DNA from: Epiperipatus broadwayi
Lineage: Eukaryota; Onychophora; Udeonychophora; Euonychophora; Peripatidae
Assembly (NCBI GenBank): GCA_028023455.1
Contig: JAQFVV010012419.1
Coordinates: forward strand, 1,438,501-1,502,500
DNA length: 64,000 nt
Direction: 5' to 3'
Shown here: positions 59,163 through 64,000 of the stretch, piece by piece
How positions within the stretch are numbered: the stretch's first letter is position 1
Layout of the letters: the number at the start of each line of letters is the position of its first letter
Made by a program: the position numbers and the translations under genes
The notes under the pieces: generated by a model
Seen by the model: only the letters and a program-made list of their open reading frames with translations
Told to the model about the DNA's origin: nothing
The model's database searches: none

Positions 59163-61400
59163 TTGGCTAAAATGGATAATTATAGAGAGAGGACGAAGTT
59201 GAATAGTAAATTGTTGGAGGATATTAATAAAAGTGGAAGAGATGGGAGTAAAAAAATTTGGAATTACATTACAAGAAGAAATGTAGGGAAAATAGAGATA
59301 GTATTAATAGATGATGAGGGAATAGAGTGTATCTCTAGAGAAGAGTTAGAGAGAATCTTAAATAGATATGTAATGGATGTAGAAAAGATGTTAGATGTGA
59401 AAGATTTAGTGATAGAAAACATGAAAGTATTTAGTAATGGGAATATTAGGTTCACAAAAAATGAACTGAATGAGGCAGGGAAGAGATTGAAAAGTCAAAA
59501 AGCAAGAGGTTTAGATGGATGGGCATCAAAGATGGTAATGAATTTAGGGCATAGAGCAAAAGCAAAGTTATTATCGTGTTTTAATAAGATGGCACAGAAG
59601 AGAGTTTTTCCAGGAAGTTGGAGTACTACAAGAGTAAGTTTATTATTTAAAGAAAAGGTAAGGATCATAGAAAGTTAATTATAGACTGATAGCGGTAACA
59701 TCAGTTTTATATAAAGTTTTCTCATATATGGTGACTGGAAAAGTTGTAAATTGGATGGAAGAGAATAATGTAGTGGGAGAAATGCAAGGAGGTTTTAGGT
59801 CATATAGGCATATAGGAGATAGTTTATTTGTAGTTATACAACTTATGGATATGAGTAGGAATTCAGGTAGATTGTTATATGTGAGTTTTATAGATATTGG
59901 GAAAGCATATGATAGAGTAAATAGAAATAGATTATGGGTAAGGTTAGCAAATTTGGGAATGGATGAAGCTTTAGTAAATACTATTAAGAAATTTCATGAA
60001 AATAATTATTATACTTACCAATTAGGAGATATAGATTCAGTTAAAGTTAAATATGGGTCGGGATTAAGGCAAGGATGCCCTATGTCACCTATTTTGTTTT
60101 TGTTGTATTTGAGTGAATTGAAGAAAGCAATAGAAAGATGAGGAAGAGGAATAGAAATACCATTAATGAGTGGCAATATGGAAGTTATGCTGAGGACATG
60201 TGCAATGGTGGGTAAAGAGATGGGGATTAAATTTAATGAAGAAAAACAAAATATAATGATGATTAATGATGGGGAAAGAGAAGATGTATAATTTTTATTG
60301 GGGGATATAAAGTTAAGTGTGGTGGATAGATATAGTTATTTGGGAATCAACTTAAGTAATCAGGAAAATTGCTTGGATGAATGGGAGAAAAAGTCGGTAA
60401 ATGAAGCAAAGAAAAGAAAGGGTTTGGTAAAGAAACTAAACAGTATTTTCATATAATAAATATGATATAGCTAGAATAATATGGAAGGGAGTTGCAGTAG
60501 CAGAGTTAACATATGGTAATGATGTGTTATGTGTTAGTAAAAGGCTATTAGATTACTTAGAGAAAGTACAAATGGAATTAGGAAGACATGCATTGGATGC
60601 AGATGTTTGGACAGCAAAGGAGACAATTCAAGGAGAAATGGGATGGTCAAGTTTTCATATGAGAGATGCAAAAAGTAGAATGAAAATGTTTGGTAGGTTG
60701 CAGTTTATGGATAATAAAAGAATAGCCAAAATAGTATTTAATTGGGTTATGAGTAAAGGCAGGCAGCAAGATGGGTGAGAAAGGTAATATGGTATGCAAA
60801 GGATTTGGATAAGGAATTTATATCAGTATACTTGTATAAAATGTGGGGTGATTGTATTAGGAGGATTGTTGAGTGTTATAGTGGTATGGAATGGGATAAA
60901 AGAATAGATGCATTAATAAAGAATAGGGAGTTGGAGAGATGGAGAACTAGTATGGAGAGTAAAAAGAGTTTAAATATATATAGAAGTAAACGGAACATTG
61001 GGTACGAGTTAATTTATGATAACAGTAAGAAAAGTAGCTTATTGTTTAAGGTTTGAATGGCATCTTTAGCAACAAGAGAATATACATGTAAATGGAAAAA
61101 TGTGGGGGATTTAGTTTGCAAATTGTGTAAGAAAGATGTAGAAAATATTAGGCATCTGTTGATTGAATGTAAATGCTTGAAAGCAGAAAGGGTACAAATA
61201 AAAAAGTTATCGGAGAATAAATATGAATGAAAGTGATTATATAGAAAGAGAGTTATTGGTTTTTATGATAGGTTTGGGAAATGATAAGGGGGATTTAAGA
61301 TATAAAGACCATAGAGTTGACAAAGATTATGTTGTGGAAAGGGATCAGATTATGGGAAATCTTAGTGTGGGGAATGAAAGGGGAAGGTAAAGTGGCTAAC
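59163..61400 (+). pseudogene. CR1 LINE ORF2: reverse transcriptase and zinc knuckle
   Basis: The open frame 59,163-59,678 covers the linker and fingers (KSQKARGLDGW, FPGSW). A frameshift follows, then the frame 59,728-60,141 with MQGGFRSYRHIGDS, the block A motif SFIDIGKAYDRVNR and the block B motif LRQGCPMSPILFL. Block C appears in another frame as YAED at 60,186-60,197, where Y-A-D-D is expected, so the first aspartate is changed and a short deletion or frameshift surrounds it. MGIKFNEEK and YSYLGINLS (block E) continue. The thumb region is open at 60,524-61,056. The C-terminal knuckle CKLC...RHLLIEC is at 61,117-61,170. Inactive but well preserved. Confidence 0.85.
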
Positions 61401-61511
61401 ATGTTTTTTTTGAGCATAGTTGCTGAGAGATTTCTGATTCCATTTAAGGAGAAGTCATGGTACATCACATCATTTTACATTTATCAAATTATTTTGTTAT
61501 TTGTTTAAATA

Positions 61512-62155
61512 ATACGTGTTAACTTTTTATATATAATGTTGTCTGATCTGCATATTTATTCCATGTTTATTTCATTGAGGGTAGCTCATGTTCTATATGA
61601 TTTAACCAGGCATTGCATGCATATAATAATAGTATAGTAGTCAATATCATTACATATTAAAAATATTTCAAATTCTATTAAAATGTATAAATAAAGAATA
61701 TGTGAACATATATTTTTGATCTGTCAGGTGGCATTTGAATTAAAAAAAATTAAAGCATATATAAGATGACCATTACAATATATATATTATAGCCATGTAA
61801 CAACATTTTTGTCATAGCAATAATCCTTGACAGCATCCTCTTTAAGTTATGGAAAAATAGTATTTAATCTTTTCATATGTTTTATTATAATAATAATGGG
61901 CATTATATAAATATTTTTTCATCACATAACAATATGAGAATTTTCATGTAACTTAAACATAATTTTAATATTTAAAATATATTTGTAAAACAAAAAGAAA
62001 AATATAAAATCAGATAAATACTTTCTTTTGTTCTATATCCTTAATTTTATTTAATTACCAGCCAATTTTGGTTTTGAATAGCTTCTCTTCAGTAAGTTAT
62101 TTAAAAATTTTAAGTTTCACATTAAGAGAAATAAAGTGAATAAAAATTTATATTT
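61512..62155. other. AT-rich spacer
   Basis: Lies between the CR1 LINE and the Penelope-like element. It may include the LINE's 3' untranslated end. Nothing else seen. Confidence 0.4.
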
Positions 62156-62160
62156 CTACA

Positions 62161-63103
62161 TGAATAAAATGTGATAAACAGAGCAGCCAAAAATGCAAAA
62201 AACATTAATTATAAACAACAATATAATATGTTTGGATATAAAATGTTTGTTAAATCATTGAATGTAAGAGGTTTTATACATCCGTCATTGAATGTTCTTT
62301 TTAATTATAAAATGGCTGGATTTAAGTGTTTTTTGTATCGAAATTTGCATCTTTGTAAATTTGAAGCAGATAGGAAAAGTAATATTGAGAAATATAAGGA
62401 TGATTTGATAGGAGCGGGATACAAAAAACTATATTACACAATTGTGTTTGTTTTATCAGAATTTAAAGTTTAAACATAAAGTGGAAGTAAATAATAAAAT
62501 GGTCAAAAAGTAGTTTTCTTTAGCTTATGTGCCATCTATAAGTAAGAAATTAAAAAATATTATTGGTGAAGATTATAATGTAGGATTTCATTCCTTTTTG
62601 GGTTTAAATAGATTAATAAAAAAATTCAAAGGATAATGTGGAAGAAATGAATAAGTATGAAGTGGTTTATTTCAATGGTTGCAAAAAAATTGGTTGTAAT
62701 GCCATTTATTACGGTGAAATAAAGGAAAATGTTTTAATGCGATTATAACAGCATATTTATCAGTACAAAAATCTAAAATGATTTACAGATTAATTCTGTT
62801 CTTTCAAATCAAGAAAGTAATTGTAGTGATGAGTTTTAGCCTCAAAGAATTACTACTGTGTGCAATGAGTCAAATGATCAGAAAAGGAAGTTGAAAGAAG
62901 CTTGGTTTATTGCGAAGTCTAAAAATGTTATCAATCAGCATAACACTAGTGTTCCACTGAGCATGCACTGGAATATTAACCATTCCATTCCAATATGTTG
63001 CCCTGATTCTGGTATACAGTACCAAAAGTGCTTGGCAAATTGTTGTTTATAATTAATGTTTTTTTGCATTTTGGCTGCTCTGTTTATCATGCTTTATTCA
63101 TTT
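62161..63103 (+). mobile_element. Penelope-like element, 3' part, with inverted ends
   Basis: A 5'-truncated Penelope-like retroelement. The coding part runs from the end of RT through a GIY-YIG endonuclease. Its last about 60 bp (63,040-63,102, including TTTTGGCTGCTCTGTTTATC) recur as the reverse complement at 62,161-62,221, so both ends carry the same 3' terminus facing outward. This layout is shared with the two ribozyme repeat families in the window. Direct target duplications are not clear. No hammerhead motif was found inside it. Confidence 0.8.
62222..63052 (+). pseudogene. Penelope-like RT end and GIY-YIG endonuclease
   Basis: 62,222-62,473 encodes the post-RT helical part (FKCFLYRNLHLCKFEADR, LIGAGYKK), which matches the R-A-x-x-L-C-S...N-G-Y segment of Penelope polyproteins. 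FSLAYVPSISKKLKNIIG (about 62,512-62,566) is the linker, and LNRLIKKF follows. The GIY-YIG domain starts NKYEVVYFNGC near 62,650 and has GCNAIYYGE (Y-x-G motif) and an RL-stop-QH helix. The frame 62,858-63,052 gives QKRKLKEAWFIAKSKNVINQ, where E is the expected catalytic glutamate, and ends at TAA. Stops and frameshifts inactivate it. GIY-YIG fused to RT is diagnostic of this class. Confidence 0.85.
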
Positions 63104-63109
63104 AGAATA

Positions 63110-64000
63110 ATTTTTATTATCTGACAGAGTTTATATATAAATATATCATTAAAATCATGCAACACTTAAACATTCCCAATATCAATAAAAACCACAAACT
63201 CAGCTTGTTGTTAAGACAATCTTTTTTTTAACAATAAAGGTGGAATCACACTTTTATTTATGGTCCAGTATATATATATAGTGAGTATGATTTATTTCTT
63301 TTGTTTGCATATATTCATTGAGCTATATGGCAAATCTACTTGTAAATTATATATATTAATATTTTTACTAAATTATTAGCACATTGTTGTGGATATGTTT
63401 TAAGCTTACCCTTAATAATGGACTTGTTCAAAATTACAAAGTTCTCTAGATCAGAGTCAGAATACATTATGGGTCAATAAGTTTGATTGTTCAAACTAAG
63501 GAAAAGGGATAAACTGTAAATGTCAGTTTCCTTGAGAGATTATAAGTGCAAATGTTACTAAGTATGTTTAGAACAGCAATTCATGACTGTAATTATTGTT
63601 ATTGTAAAATCCAATGTCCAATATTTGCAAAGAGTTGTTGCACTATTTATATATACTATCAGACTATCATTTGGCAAGCCAACATAGTTGGAAGTAAAGG
63701 ATTTATTTGAAAGAGTCGGAACATTGCTTTACATACTGGCTGAGACTCTCAACAAATATGGATTTATAAACGTATTTTTATAACACATTAAAAATGTCGA
63801 ATGAAATGACAGCATGCATTTTTGAAGCATAAAAGCAAATAAAAAATGCTCAGGAAAACAATGTTTTTAATCAGAATTATGACTATTTATTTTACTAGCA
63901 TATTTTGTATTCAGTAAAACTTTTGTTTGTAATAGTATCTTTGAAAATTATATTTTTATTTTGTTTATTTGTAAAAGTAATTGCTACAAACTTTTAATAC
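63110..64000. other. AT-rich intergenic DNA
   Basis: No gene or TE recognised to the window end. A short (TA)n lies at about 63,271-63,280. Confidence 0.5.

Larger units (their letters stand above)
56480..61510 (+). mobile_element. CR1-type LINE, nearly full length
   Basis: One element in a consistent plus-strand order: PHD finger and esterase (ORF1), then APE endonuclease, reverse transcriptase and a C-terminal zinc knuckle (ORF2). PHD and esterase domains in ORF1 are an established trait of CR1-like LINEs. The interruptions are few per domain, so it is younger than the other LINEs here. The sense strand is very poor in C (10 C against 74 G in 57,241-57,480 by my count). The 5' boundary near 56,480 (after the family-1 repeat) and the 3' boundary after the last open frame at 61,508 are estimates; no terminal repeat was identified. 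Confidence 0.85.

Noticed and set aside
1-64000. CRISPR array, operons or prokaryotic genes
   Set aside because: No regularly spaced short repeats, no long ORFs, and all recognised elements are of animal type.

Overview
The window is a gene-poor, very AT-rich (by eye about three quarters A+T) stretch of animal nuclear DNA. There are no operons, no ribosome binding sites and no intact long ORFs. Most of what can be recognised is decayed transposable elements of metazoan type: RTE-, CR1- and Jockey-like LINEs, piggyBac, Merlin and a Penelope-like element. Most of the sequence has few CpG dinucleotides, as expected of a methylated repeat-rich genome. I can say AT-rich invertebrate metazoan but cannot name the species. 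No host protein-coding gene or functional tRNA/rRNA gene could be supported.

Layout. 1-8.1 kb holds several copies of one RTE-type LINE; the largest (5.19-8.13 kb, minus) has endonuclease and reverse-transcriptase domains and is split by a short repeat with a 12-bp target-site duplication. 8.3-11.8 kb holds two inverted repeats of that short family, including a 1.16-kb palindromic element with a 15-bp target-site duplication. 14.6-17.3 kb is a decayed Jockey-like LINE. 19.2-20.2 kb holds further LINE 3' ends and RT fragments. 22.6-24.5 kb is a piggyBac transposase relic. 24.8-25.0, 28.2-28.8 and 30.9-31.4 kb are copies of a second short repeat family. 29.0-29.7 and 34.0-34.6 kb are LINE 3' coding ends. 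37.0-39.8 kb is a CpG-retaining island without recognised repeats. 41.1-42.0 kb is a Merlin (IS1016/ISXO2-like) transposase relic. 47.4-49.6 kb has a MITE and a Jockey-like LINE that ends in (ATT)n. 55.4-56.4 kb is another inverted short repeat. 56.5-61.5 kb is a nearly full-length CR1-type LINE with PHD finger, esterase, endonuclease, RT and a C-terminal zinc knuckle. 62.2-63.1 kb is the 3' part of a Penelope-like element with its GIY-YIG endonuclease.

The most interesting signal is that both short repeat families carry hammerhead-ribozyme motifs. In family 1 the best copies have the CUGAUGA core, GAA, a self-complementary ACUAGU stem III, cleavage-site C and a 6-bp stem I. Family 2 has an unrelated sequence with the same core, and its stem I changes in a pair-preserving way between copies. 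Each family has a monomer of about 430-470 bp, occurs as partial tandem repeats, and tends to turn inside out so that both ends are the same 3' terminus. A Penelope-like element with the same 'same end on both sides' layout lies in the same window. This fits non-autonomous, ribozyme-bearing retroelements (retrozyme-like) moved by Penelope-type machinery. That link is inference; the motifs and repeat geometry are read directly from the sequence.
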